Shown here: positions 16,401 to 24,600 of the stretch, piece by piece
Numbering within the stretch: position 1 is the first letter of the stretch
Layout of the letters: every line of letters starts with the position of its first letter
Source: Promethearchaeota archaeon
GTDB taxonomy: Archaea; Asgardarchaeota; Lokiarchaeia; Sigynarchaeales; SOKP01
Length of the DNA stretch: 27,529 nucleotides
Reading direction: 5' to 3'
NCBI GenBank assembly: GCA_013375495.1
Contig: JABXKC010000041.1
Location: 1-27,529 of the forward strand
Program-made: the position numbers and the translations under genes
The notes under the pieces: generated by a model
What the model saw: the letters and a program-made list of their open reading frames with translations, nothing else
Told to the model about the DNA's origin: nothing
Databases searched by the model: none

Positions 16401-19329
16401 TGGCGCATACTATAAATTGTATTCCGCTCCGACCTCAGATACAGACGGAACTTATGAAGCAGGTGCGGGTATAACGTCAATTACAGGAATTACTGTAGGG
16501 TCTGAAGGAGCTCATACCGTTTACGTTTGGTTAAGAGATACTGTTGGAAATGTTGATTATACTACCTACGACTCTGTAGTATTTTCCTTAGATACAACGG
16601 ATCCCTCCTCACCGGGCGGATTAGCTGCTGTCCCATCCTCGTGGACAAGCACAAACGATTTTGATCTTTCTTGGTCAAATCCTTCAGAACTATCTGGTAT
16701 AGCTGGCGCATACTATAAATTGTATTCCGCTCCGACCTCAGATACAGACGGAACTTATGAAGCAGGTGCGGGTATAACATCAATTACAGGAATTACTGTA
16801 GGGTCTGAAGGAGCTCATACCGTTTACGTTTGGTTAAGAGATGCTGCGGGAAATGTTGATTATACGACTTATGTTTCCGTAGAATTGTACTTAGATACAA
16901 CGGATCCCTCCTCACTGAGTGGACTAGCTGCTGATCCCTCCTCGTGGACAAGCACAAACGATTTTGATCTTTCCTGGTCAAATCCTACAGATCTATCTGG
17001 TATAGCTGGCGCCTATTACAAACTATATTCTGCTCCTACCTCAGATACAGACGGAACTTATGAAGCAGGTGCGGGTATAACGTCAATTACAGGAATTATT
17101 GTGGGTTCTGATGGAGCTCATACCGTTTACGTTTGGTTAAGAGATGCTGCTGGAAATGTTGATTATACTACCTACGACTCTGTAGTATTTTCCTTAGATA
17201 CAACGGATCCCTCCTCACCGAGCGGATTAACGGCTGATCCCTCCTCGTGGACAAGCACAAACGATTTTGATCTAACCTGGTCAAATCCTGCAGATCTGTC
17301 TGGTATAGCTGGCGCATACTATAAATTGTATTCCGCTCCGACCTCAGATACAGAAGGAACTTATGAAGCAGGTGCGGGTATAACGTCAATTACAGGAATT
17401 ACTGTAGGGTCTGAAGGAGCTCATACCGTTTACGTTTGGTTAAGAGATACTGTTGGAAATGTTGATTATACTACCTACGACTCTGTAGTATTGTACTTAG
17501 ATACAACGGATCCCTCCTCACCGGGCGGATTAGCTGCTGATCCCTCTTCTTGGACAAGCACAAACGATTTTGATCTTTCTTGGTCAAATCCTTCAGAACT
17601 ATCTGGTATAGCTGGCGCATACTATAAATTGTATTCCGCTCCGACCTCAGATACAGACGGAACTTATGAAGCAGGTGCGGGTATAACGTCAATTACAGGA
17701 ATTACTGTGGGTTCTGATGGTACTCATACCGTTTACGTTTGGTTAAGAGACGCCGTTGGAAATGTTGATTATATGACTTATGTTTCCGTAGAATTGTACT
17801 TAGATACAACGGATCCCTCCTCACCGAGCGGACTAGCTGCTGATCCCTCCTCGTGGACAAGTATAAACGATTTTGATCTAACCTGGTCAAATCCTGCAGA
17901 TCTGTCTGGTATAACTGGCGTATACTATAAATTGGACTCCGCTCCGACCTCAGATACAGACGGAACTTATGAAGCAGGTACGGGTATAACATCAATTACA
18001 GGAATTACTGTGGGTTCTGATGGTGCTCATACCGTTTACGTTTGGTTAAGAGACGCTGCTGGAAATGTTGATTATACTAATCATGCATCGACACAACTAT
18101 ATCTAGATATAACTGATCCTTCAGTTCTTAATGTAAGCTCGTCAAATTCCGATGGAAGCTATGGAATTGATGATGATATCTATATAATCATAGTTTTCTC
18201 TGAACCGGTGTTTACAACAGGTATACCCCAATTAATTCTAGAAACAGGCTCTACCGATGCTATAATTTATTATACTAGCGGTAACGAAACTGACACTCTT
18301 GTATTCACCTATACAGTGATCTCAGGACATAACTCTACTGATCTAGAATATTCTTCTACTAATGCTTTAAGTGGAACGATCAAAGATGTAGTAGGAAATG
18401 CTGCAGATTTGACACTTGCTGCTCCTGGGACATCAGGATCTCTTGGTTATAATAAAGATATTATAATAGAAACCACCCCACCGGAAGTAACAAGCGTTAG
18501 TTCGAGTGAACCAGATGGGACTTATGGCACAGGTGAGATCATTAACATAATGGTAACATTCTCGGAACCGGTATATGTAACTGGCATTCCCCAATTAACT
18601 CTAGAAACAGGCTCCATTGACGCTGTGATTAATTACATTAGCGGAAGTGGAACAGATACGCTTACTTTTTCATATATAGTCGCTTCAGGGCATACATCCT
18701 CCGATCTAGGTTACGAATCTATGAATGCTTTATCATTAAACGGAGGTACAATTAGAGATTTAGCTGGAAATGGTGCCAATGTGACGCTTCCAACTCCTGG
18801 AAGCTTAGGATCACTAAGTGATAATAAAGATATTATATTAGAAACCATCTCCCCAACAATTACCAGTGTTAGTTCAACCAAACCTGATGGGACTTATGGA
18901 GACGGAGAAACTATTGATATTATTATAACTTTCTCAGAATCTGTATATGTCACTGGTACGCCACAATTAACTTTAGAAACAGGATCTACTGATGCAATTA
19001 TTAGTTATACTAGTGGTAGCGGAACAGCTACGCTTATATTTACTTATGTTGTTGCTTCAGGAGATAATTCCGAAGATCTAGACTATGAATCTGTTAACGC
19101 TTTATCTTTAAATGGAGGATCGATCAAGGATTCTGTGGGAAACGATGCCGTTTTAACGCTTCCTGCGCCTGGAACTGGTGGTTCTCTTAGTTTTAACAAG
19201 GATCTTATCATTGAAACCGTAGTAGAACCGGATCCATTTGTATGGATCGTAATTATAGGAAGTGGAAGCGTTATAGGGCTTTCGATAATCATCTATTTGG
19301 TTGTTAGGAAAAAAAGAAGAGCTAAGTAA
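13447..19329 (+). CDS. Giant surface protein: beta-helix, Ig-like domains, 8 tandem repeats, C-terminal anchor
   Basis: 1960 aa. An N-terminal signal (basic M-K-N-K-K then a hydrophobic stretch, 8-27) is followed by a NosD-like right-handed beta-helix region (about 55-500) holding two copies of the module I-x-(I/A)-x-G-x-G-x-x-N-W-x-W-A ... W-C-x-G-S-G ... D-P-Y-x-I. Two Ig-like domains of the type F-S-E-P-V-x-V-T-G-T-P-x-L-x-L-E-T follow (about 501-747), then eight 101-aa repeats (748-1555), three more Ig-like domains (about 1556-1925), and one membrane segment (W-I-V-I-I-G-S-G-S-V-I-G-L-S-I-I-I-Y-L-V-V) before a basic R-K-K-R-R-A-K end. It is therefore probably anchored by its C-terminus with the rest outside the cell. 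N-x-S/T sequons are frequent, as in glycosylated archaeal cell-surface proteins. Possible roles are adhesion or sugar binding; no catalytic residues can be assigned. The ATG lacks a clear ribosome binding site. Confidence 0.85.
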   Translation: MKNKKITQILLLSILSVSLLITAMFLQAEVNSDEKIKGDSTSFILTTSGYENPIEINATAIGVGANNWSWAKDQSWCTGSGIESDPYIIENLIIDSENIGNCIAIYNSEEHFIVRNCTVYNSGSDFWDAGIRLENVTNAKLINNSCLNNTVGIHLEESSFNFLLTNHAFNNTYYGIYLRNKCGNNVISENILNNNSFHGIAIWALSETYNCKDNTISRNIMSNNQLRGIFLTESDNNEITENYISNNSEFGIYLLFCHANNISKNYFIENSIHAKDESDPGFPDFDVNNWDNSIIGNYWDNYTGSDSNDDGIGEEPYSYILSTFVSPNDTLPIYGDPFHKGEKIHIDGSGVSGHNWAWASTRAWCSGSGALNDPYVISDLIIDAANDESCILIGNSSVDFKIENSTLSNSGSGSMDAGIKLDSVDNAQLIGNNCSNNQCGISLYLSDNNNITENTLQKNYYGVCLNDSDSNTITENTFDDNTEYALEENSVGNTFENNYCIPPLTITNVTSTDANDTYRFGETIEITIEFSDIVYVTGTPQLSLETGDDDAVVDYTSGNETDTLSFNYTVDMDHYSTDLDYISTDALDLNGGTIKGIVRNDANITLSAPGTSGSLGSNKNIIVDAKTPSINNVSSTKPNGFYTTGEEINITVTFSEPVFVTGTPTLTLETNSIPDGIAYYTSGNETATLTFTYTVVLGHYSSDLDYDSTNALNGIIKDSDELVADLTLSVPGTAGSLGDNKDLLIDTIDPSSPGGLAAVPSSWTNTNDFDLSWSNPADTSGIAGAYYKLYSAPTSDTDGTYEAGVGITSITGITVGSEGAHTVYVWLRDAAGNVDYTTYDSVVLSLDTTDPSSPGGLAADPSSWTNTNDFDLSWSNPADLSGIAGAYYKLYSAPTSDTDGTYEAGVGITSITGITVGSDGAHTVYIWLRDAAGNVDYTTYDSVVLSLDTTDPSSPSGLAAVPSSWTSTDDFDLSWSNPADLSGIAGAYYKLYSAPTSDTDGTYEAGAGITSITGITVGSEGAHTVYVWLRDTVGNVDYTTYDSVVFSLDTTDPSSPGGLAAVPSSWTSTNDFDLSWSNPSELSGIAGAYYKLYSAPTSDTDGTYEAGAGITSITGITVGSEGAHTVYVWLRDAAGNVDYTTYVSVELYLDTTDPSSLSGLAADPSSWTSTNDFDLSWSNPTDLSGIAGAYYKLYSAPTSDTDGTYEAGAGITSITGIIVGSDGAHTVYVWLRDAAGNVDYTTYDSVVFSLDTTDPSSPSGLTADPSSWTSTNDFDLTWSNPADLSGIAGAYYKLYSAPTSDTEGTYEAGAGITSITGITVGSEGAHTVYVWLRDTVGNVDYTTYDSVVLYLDTTDPSSPGGLAADPSSWTSTNDFDLSWSNPSELSGIAGAYYKLYSAPTSDTDGTYEAGAGITSITGITVGSDGTHTVYVWLRDAVGNVDYMTYVSVELYLDTTDPSSPSGLAADPSSWTSINDFDLTWSNPADLSGITGVYYKLDSAPTSDTDGTYEAGTGITSITGITVGSDGAHTVYVWLRDAAGNVDYTNHASTQLYLDITDPSVLNVSSSNSDGSYGIDDDIYIIIVFSEPVFTTGIPQLILETGSTDAIIYYTSGNETDTLVFTYTVISGHNSTDLEYSSTNALSGTIKDVVGNAADLTLAAPGTSGSLGYNKDIIIETTPPEVTSVSSSEPDGTYGTGEIINIMVTFSEPVYVTGIPQLTLETGSIDAVINYISGSGTDTLTFSYIVASGHTSSDLGYESMNALSLNGGTIRDLAGNGANVTLPTPGSLGSLSDNKDIILETISPTITSVSSTKPDGTYGDGETIDIIITFSESVYVTGTPQLTLETGSTDAIISYTSGSGTATLIFTYVVASGDNSEDLDYESVNALSLNGGSIKDSVGNDAVLTLPAPGTGGSLSFNKDLIIETVVEPDPFVWIVIIGSGSVIGLSIIIYLVVRKKRRAK
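15691..18114 (+). repeat. Eight tandem 303-bp repeats coding Fn3/Ig-like domains
   Basis: The marker GATCCCTCCT-like start recurs at 15691, 15994, 16297, 16600, 16903, 17206, 17509 and 17812, and the next boundary is 18115: exactly 8 x 303 bp. Each unit encodes 101 residues starting D-P-S-S, with S-S-W-T, S-G-I-A-G-A-Y-Y-K-L and H-T-V-Y-V-W-L-R-D as landmarks. Copies are nearly identical at DNA level, so expansion is recent or maintained by recombination. Confidence 0.95.
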
Positions 19330-19351
19330 AAATACAATTATTAATCATTTA

Positions 19352-19363
19352 TTTTTTTTTTTT
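19352..19363 (+). terminator. T12 terminator of the 1960-aa gene
   Basis: A run of 12 T lies 23 nt after the stop codon, with no hairpin, matching the U-tract terminators of archaea. Confidence 0.55.
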
Positions 19364-19417
19364 GTTATAACTTAAATTTTTATTTATTCGAAGAATTAAA
19401 TTAAAAATTATATTAAA

Positions 19418-19550
19418 TTATTCTTTCTTTTTTGAACGGTCTAAAATTAATTTAAATTCGTAAAAATCCAATTTTTTTCCAGATTTTTGTTTTTCTAACG
19501 CAATTTCTAATTTCTCGTTCCTAAATTTCTGCTTTGATCTCTTTTTTTTT
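19418..19550 (-). pseudogene. Out-of-frame C-terminal tail of the coiled-coil gene (frameshift at A9)
   Basis: Read one frame away from the open frame of the upstream gene, this stretch encodes N-E-K-L-E-I-A-L-E-K-Q-K-S-G-K-K-L-D-F-Y and then E-F-K-L-I-L-D-R-S-K-K, ending at a TAA (19418-19420). The intact paralogue ends N-E-R-L-A-V-A-L-E-K-Q-K-L-G-K-K-L-D-F-Y, E-F-K-L-I-L-E-Q-S-K-K. The frame break lies at or next to a run of nine A (T9 on plus, 19542-19550). Joining both frames would give about 327 aa, close to the paralogue's 323. The tail still reads well, so the shift is very recent, a sequencing error, or bypassed. Confidence 0.85.
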
Positions 19551-20396
19551 AATGATATATTTAGTCTTTATTTTTCGTTTTTCTTTAGCTTTTGCCCTAT
19601 TTTTAAAAGGTCTTAACTGTTCTTCTATTAATCTCTTTTTATCCTGGTTTTTCAGATTAGAATAAAGCTGGAGATACCTATCCGTTGCTTGTTTAGCTCC
19701 GAGTAATTCATTTTCTATTTGTTTTTTAATATTTTCAAAAACTTTAGCCTTACGATATAAATCGAGCATTTTTCTATGGATTGTTACTTTCTTTTTGGAC
19801 CATTTATTTAAATTTCTAGGTATTTCTTTTAAATTAATTTCAAGAATTTCGATTATTCTAACGGTTATAAAATAAGTATTATGTTTAATTTCTCTAAGTA
19901 AATCCTGTTCGAGTTTCCTTAAATGCCTAACATTTATTTTCTTATCTCTATCTAGATTTTTGATATTATCTATAATATTGTCTTCCTCGTCTACATCTAA
20001 AGTTTCTTCTTCAATTTGATTGCTTAAATTATAGATTTTATCGTCAATTTCTTTAATAGATTGCTTAATGTGTCTTATTGAGGTGGATATTTCATCCTTT
20101 ATTTTTGGTTCTGTAAGGGCTATCTTGTCTCTATTTACATAATCTAAAAGTTGTTTAAATTCATTTTCCTTTTGTTTTAATCTTTTGATCTTCTGATTAT
20201 AGTGGCGGTGTTTTTTTTTATAATACTCTTTAGCAGTGAAAAGTGATTTATAGATTTCAGAATCGATAGTTTGGAAATTTTTTATATATTTCTCAAGCTC
20301 GTTATTAACCAGATTCCTTTTAAGAGCAAAATTAATAAGATTTTTTTGCCATTTATTAAAATAATGACTGAAATTATCGAAATTGTGATCGGTCAT
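19521..20396 (-). CDS. Coiled-coil protein, COG1340-like, paralogue 2 (C-terminus frameshifted)
   Basis: The open frame gives 291 aa, almost entirely predicted coiled coil and rich in Lys, Glu, Ile and Asn. It aligns along its length with the gene at 20622: N-F-S-H-Y-F near the start, E-I-Y-K-S-L-F-T-A-K-E-Y-Y-K-K-K, and K-M-L-D-L-Y-R-K-A-K-x-F. The arrangement (long coiled coil, central E-E-E-T-L-D-V-D-E-E-D-N-I-I-D-N-I loop, then H-R-K-M-L-D-L-Y) fits archaeal coiled-coil proteins of the COG1340 type, whose function is unknown. The final residues K-K-K-E-I-K-A-E-I come from a frame break in a 9-base A run; the natural C-terminus lies in the tail at 19418-19550. An A/T-rich TATA-like stretch lies about 28 nt before the ATG. 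There is no signal peptide, so it is probably cytoplasmic. Confidence 0.7.
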   Translation of the reverse strand: MTDHNFDNFSHYFNKWQKNLINFALKRNLVNNELEKYIKNFQTIDSEIYKSLFTAKEYYKKKHRHYNQKIKRLKQKENEFKQLLDYVNRDKIALTEPKIKDEISTSIRHIKQSIKEIDDKIYNLSNQIEEETLDVDEEDNIIDNIKNLDRDKKINVRHLRKLEQDLLREIKHNTYFITVRIIEILEINLKEIPRNLNKWSKKKVTIHRKMLDLYRKAKVFENIKKQIENELLGAKQATDRYLQLYSNLKNQDKKRLIEEQLRPFKNRAKAKEKRKIKTKYIIKKKEIKAEI

Positions 20397-20621
20397 TCAA
20401 ATTATTATTTTTAATATAATTATATTACTATACTTGAACATAGATATATTGTTCTCCTAGTCATTAAAGTTTTACTTAACTAAATAAGATTAGAAAAATC
20501 ATAAATCAATTACATTAAAATTTCGGAAAAAAGATGACAAGAAAACTTGCCATGCAAACAGTCATTCAAACTGTAAAGTTTTAACTGGCGATGTTTTAAA
20601 TAACAGGAGTTTAGGAATTTT

Positions 20622-21593
20622 TCACTTTTTTGATTGTTCTAAAATAAGCTTGAATTCATAAAAATCCAATTTTTTACCTAATTTTTGTTTTTCTAAGGCA
20701 ACTGCTAATCTTTCATTTTTATGTTGTTTGAACATTACTTTTCTTGTAATAATTGATTCAAGTCTAGGAGTGATAATTTCTCTCCTCGGGGATTTAGCTT
20801 TTGGTTTAAACCAAATCTTTTTTATTATATCACTTTCATTTTGATTAATTATCTCTAAGTAATGTTGATAATAATGTTCTGCTACATCCCTATTTTCTTT
20901 TAATTTATTCTCCATCTTTTTTTTTAAATTCCTAAATTCTCTAGCTTCCCGATATAAATCAAGCATTTTTTTATGGTAATTTTTTCTTTTATTGGACCAT
21001 TTAATCAAATCCTTATTAATTCCTTTTAACATCGTTTCAAATAGTTTTATTCTACTATCAGCTTTATAATAATCTGTTGATTGTAATTTTGTAATTTTAA
21101 CTTTTTTTAATTCTGATAGTAATTTAACTCTTTTTTGCTTCTTTTTTTCTAATTTACCAATTTTTTCAACGAGATAAATCTCTTCTTCAATCCTTAAAAT
21201 GTGGTTTTTAATCCTTTTATTAAAATCATTTATTCTTTTGTTGATTTCTTTAATAGAATTGTCAAGGGCCTTAATCAAATTCAAGAGATTGCGGTTTAAA
21301 TCAGGTTTTTTGCGTTTATTTCTCTCTGTAATAAGAAAATCCAGAAAATCTTCATACTCTAGTACCTTTCTTCTCAACTTTCTAATTTTCTTCGAGCTAT
21401 AATAGCGTTTTTTATTATAATATTCTTTTGTGTTAAATAACGATTTATAGATCTCGTATTCAGCCCTCTGAAAACTTTCAATATACCTCTTAATCTTATT
21501 ATTAAGTTGGTTCCGTTTATTTACAAGTTCCTTTATTTCTTTTTGAGCATCTGTGATAAAATGCCCGAAATTATTGTATGTATTGCCAGACAT
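20622..21593 (-). CDS. Coiled-coil protein, COG1340-like, paralogue 1
   Basis: 323 aa, predicted almost fully helical. N-terminal coiled coil (L-V-N-K-R-N-Q-L-N-N-K-I-K-R-Y-I), conserved E-I-Y-K-S-L-F-N-T-K-E-Y-Y, a middle helix pair around I-L-R-I-E-E-E-I-Y-L-V-E-K-I-G-K-L-E-K, then N-Y-H-K-K-M-L-D-L-Y-R-E-A-R-E-F, and a C-terminal motif A-L-E-K-Q-K-L-G-K-K-L-D-F-Y with E-F-K-L-I-L (about 300-321). That ending matches my memory of archaeal COG1340 proteins, where a short K-x-G-x-K-L-x-x-x-E-F-K-L motif closes the chain. Function is unknown; suggestions such as a structural or membrane-associated scaffold cannot be tested from sequence alone. It follows the giant surface gene on the same strand after 76 bp, and paralogue 2 follows after 225 bp, so the three may be co-transcribed. 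Confidence 0.7.
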   Translation of the reverse strand: MSGNTYNNFGHFITDAQKEIKELVNKRNQLNNKIKRYIESFQRAEYEIYKSLFNTKEYYNKKRYYSSKKIRKLRRKVLEYEDFLDFLITERNKRKKPDLNRNLLNLIKALDNSIKEINKRINDFNKRIKNHILRIEEEIYLVEKIGKLEKKKQKRVKLLSELKKVKITKLQSTDYYKADSRIKLFETMLKGINKDLIKWSNKRKNYHKKMLDLYREAREFRNLKKKMENKLKENRDVAEHYYQHYLEIINQNESDIIKKIWFKPKAKSPRREIITPRLESIITRKVMFKQHKNERLAVALEKQKLGKKLDFYEFKLILEQSKK

Positions 21594-21669
21594 TTTAATT
21601 GAGCACTAAGTTCTTAACATTCTCCATAGAATAACATTATTTCATTAAATTCAATTTATTACATTTATT

Positions 21670-24600
21670 TTAAAAAATAAAATATAAAGTAAGTAAAGAT
21701 AGGAAAAATCCAGCTGAAATTAGAACATTTCGTAATTTTTTCTTATTCTTATTATTCAAAGATTTATAATATGTACTTTTCGTTAATTTAATCGTAATGG
21801 GAATCATTGCAACTAAACCTACAGTCGGTAATAATAGACCAAGTGGATCTGAAAGAAATTTAGGTAAATCTATAGGTTTATCTACAATTAAATTTAATAC
21901 GGTAAAATTTTCATTTCCGAGAGTATCCCTAGCATAAAATGTAATAGTTATTATATCTCCTTGAGCCAAATTATCCCAATTTTGTTCCCATAAAGTCTGG
22001 TTAATTCTCCCGATCAAACCTGTAAATTGTCTTGTATTGTCACCCAAACCAATCGTATACCATCTAGTACCTACTCCATTTTCATCAAAAATTAAAAGTT
22101 CAAAATAGGGTGCAGTTCGACCAACTTTCTCATTCTCGACAGGTAGATTAATAAAAATTGTTGGACCATTTATGTCCTTTGAAAGATTTAATGTAGTTAA
22201 ATTATTAACATTCCCCATAGTATCATTAGCAAAAAGTTCTACATTAAAATCTCCTTGAGTTAGAGAATTCCATATAAATAAATCAATAAATTGCGTCAGA
22301 TTGTCCGTAATATCTATTATATTATTATTAATTCGATACCAAACCTTATCCAAATTAGGCTCATCAATCGTAAGATTGATAAATGGTGGCGATGCAAAAG
22401 CAGTGTGGTCAATCGGGGAATGGATTGTAATTATAGGCATATCTGGATCTTTTCTTATGGAAACTTCATCAAACCCGATTTTTCCAAATGAGTTATTAAT
22501 GTAAAACCTCATTGTAACTGTACCGAAATCAAAATAATCCCAAGCAGTTTGATTTATTACTCCTGTATCGCCTGTAAAAGTGAAATTTATTGATACACCA
22601 ACTAACATATACCAGGTGTATGATCCTAAATCAGTCCCTGATGTGTATATCTCAAAGTTAGGAGAATCAATTCCCCATAATTCGTTATTCAAAGGAGAAT
22701 TTATGCTAACTATAGGAGCATAGATATTTTTTCTAACTACCACCTCTTCATAATTTTTATTGGTTGCTGTATCATTGGCGTAAAATCGTATCGTAACAGT
22801 TCCGTTTCCAACTTGGTCCCAAACAACCTGTTCAATAGAACCCGTCCATGTGAAATTATTGGTAACTACAGTTCCATTACTTAGCTGATACCATACATCT
22901 TCTAAATTAGTATCTGTAACATCTAAAGAAACAAATGGAGTATTCTCGCCGAAAAGATCATTAGGTTGAGGTGAATTGATATCAATAATAGGAGAAGTCA
23001 TATCTTTATATAGCATTAATTGAATTGAATCATTAGTATAACCAAATATATCTTTAGCAAAAATCTCCATAATAAATGGGCCATCCCCAATTAGAAGAGT
23101 TTGCCATATATAGTTGGAAAGTGTCGTATCATTCCCATTCTCTATTATCACCTCATATCCTGCCACTAAATAGCTAATTTCATCTAGGTTTGGATCAAAA
23201 CCTTCAACATTTATCGTTGGTCTTGAATTCCAATAAGTATTGTTATAAGGCAAATTAACCGTTACAAGGGGTGGTAAGGTGTCTTTAAATAATGTTAATA
23301 TTAGAGTATTGTTTAGATTCCCCGCAGAATCATTAGCAAAAATAAAAACTTGAAATTCTCCTTGGGGCAAACTATTCCAAATATCGGAATCTAACGGTTC
23401 TGATACGTCATTAGTTAAAGGTCTTATTGTACCTCCAACAGAATACCAGACAGAATAAACAGATAAGTCGGTAGCAATTAAATACATCTCAGGTTCTGAG
23501 CCGTAATAGGTATTATTATCAGGTGAATTTATTATTATTTCGGGAGCAAGAGTATCTTTATATAAAGTTAAAGTAAACAAATTGTTAAGATTACCATAAC
23601 TATCATTAGCAAAAACTTCAAGAATAAAACTTCCCTCAGTTAAATTACCCCATATCGCATCGTCAAGCGTTTTATCTGTGCTGTTTGTTAATGTAATATT
23701 AGTTGTTCCGACTCTATACCAGGTTGTATTAAGGTTGGGATCTATCGCTGCGATATTTATAATTGGAGGTGTGTTCCAATACGAATTATCTATTGGTAAA
23801 TTTACTACCACTGTAGGAGCAATAGTATCTTTATAAAGTGTTATTTTAAGATCTGTTCTATGACCAAAAATGTCAAAACTTGTAAATTGTATTTCAAATT
23901 CTCCTTCTGGTAAAATAATCCATATATCTTGATTTAAAGTAACTTCCGTATTATTAGCCAACACATTATTTGGCGGAGAATATCCAGTCACAGTGTAAGT
24001 ACAAACAGGGTAACTAGGATTAGGCTCATAAACAGTAATATTAATTGGGGGCGGAGTATTGTAATAATTACCATCGTAAGGTTGATTTATTATTAGCATA
24101 GGAGCGAGCGTGTCTTTGTAAAATGTTAGCGTTATAGAATCGTTAAGATATCCTAATTCATCTTCGGCAAAGACCTCAATTGCAAATATACCTTGAGAGA
24201 GACCATTCCAGATCGTATCGTTAAGAGTTATGACAGTATTGTTAAGATCTAAGACAGGATCGTTAAATATTGTTATATTTGTAGACCCAACTCTATACCA
24301 AATTGTGACGAGATTTGGATCATACGCCGTAATAATAAACTTTGGTTCTACAGTACAGTACGAATAATTACTTAACGGATCAATAAAAGTAATAGTAACT
24401 TCTGGGGGATCTGGGTCTTTTCTTATAGTAATTTCATCAAATCCTATTTTTCCCAGAGAATCATTAATATAGAATGTGATAAACACATCCTCAAAACCAT
24501 AATTATCCCACGCAGTTTGGTTAATTACGACATTTAATCCAAAAAAGGTATAGTTTGTTACCCCATAATCTATAGTATACCAAGTTGTATTAAGTTCGGT

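Noticed and set aside
15956..17995. Series of antisense open frames of about 73 codons spaced by 303 bp
   Set aside because: Their spacing equals the repeat unit of the plus-strand surface gene; they are the same antisense shadow copied with each unit.
15691..18114. CRISPR-like regular spacing
   Set aside because: The units are 303 bp, contiguous and protein-coding with no unique spacers.
20534..20584. 16-codon plus-strand frame between the two coiled-coil genes
   Set aside because: Too short, no promoter or ribosome binding site, no recognisable product; expected by chance.
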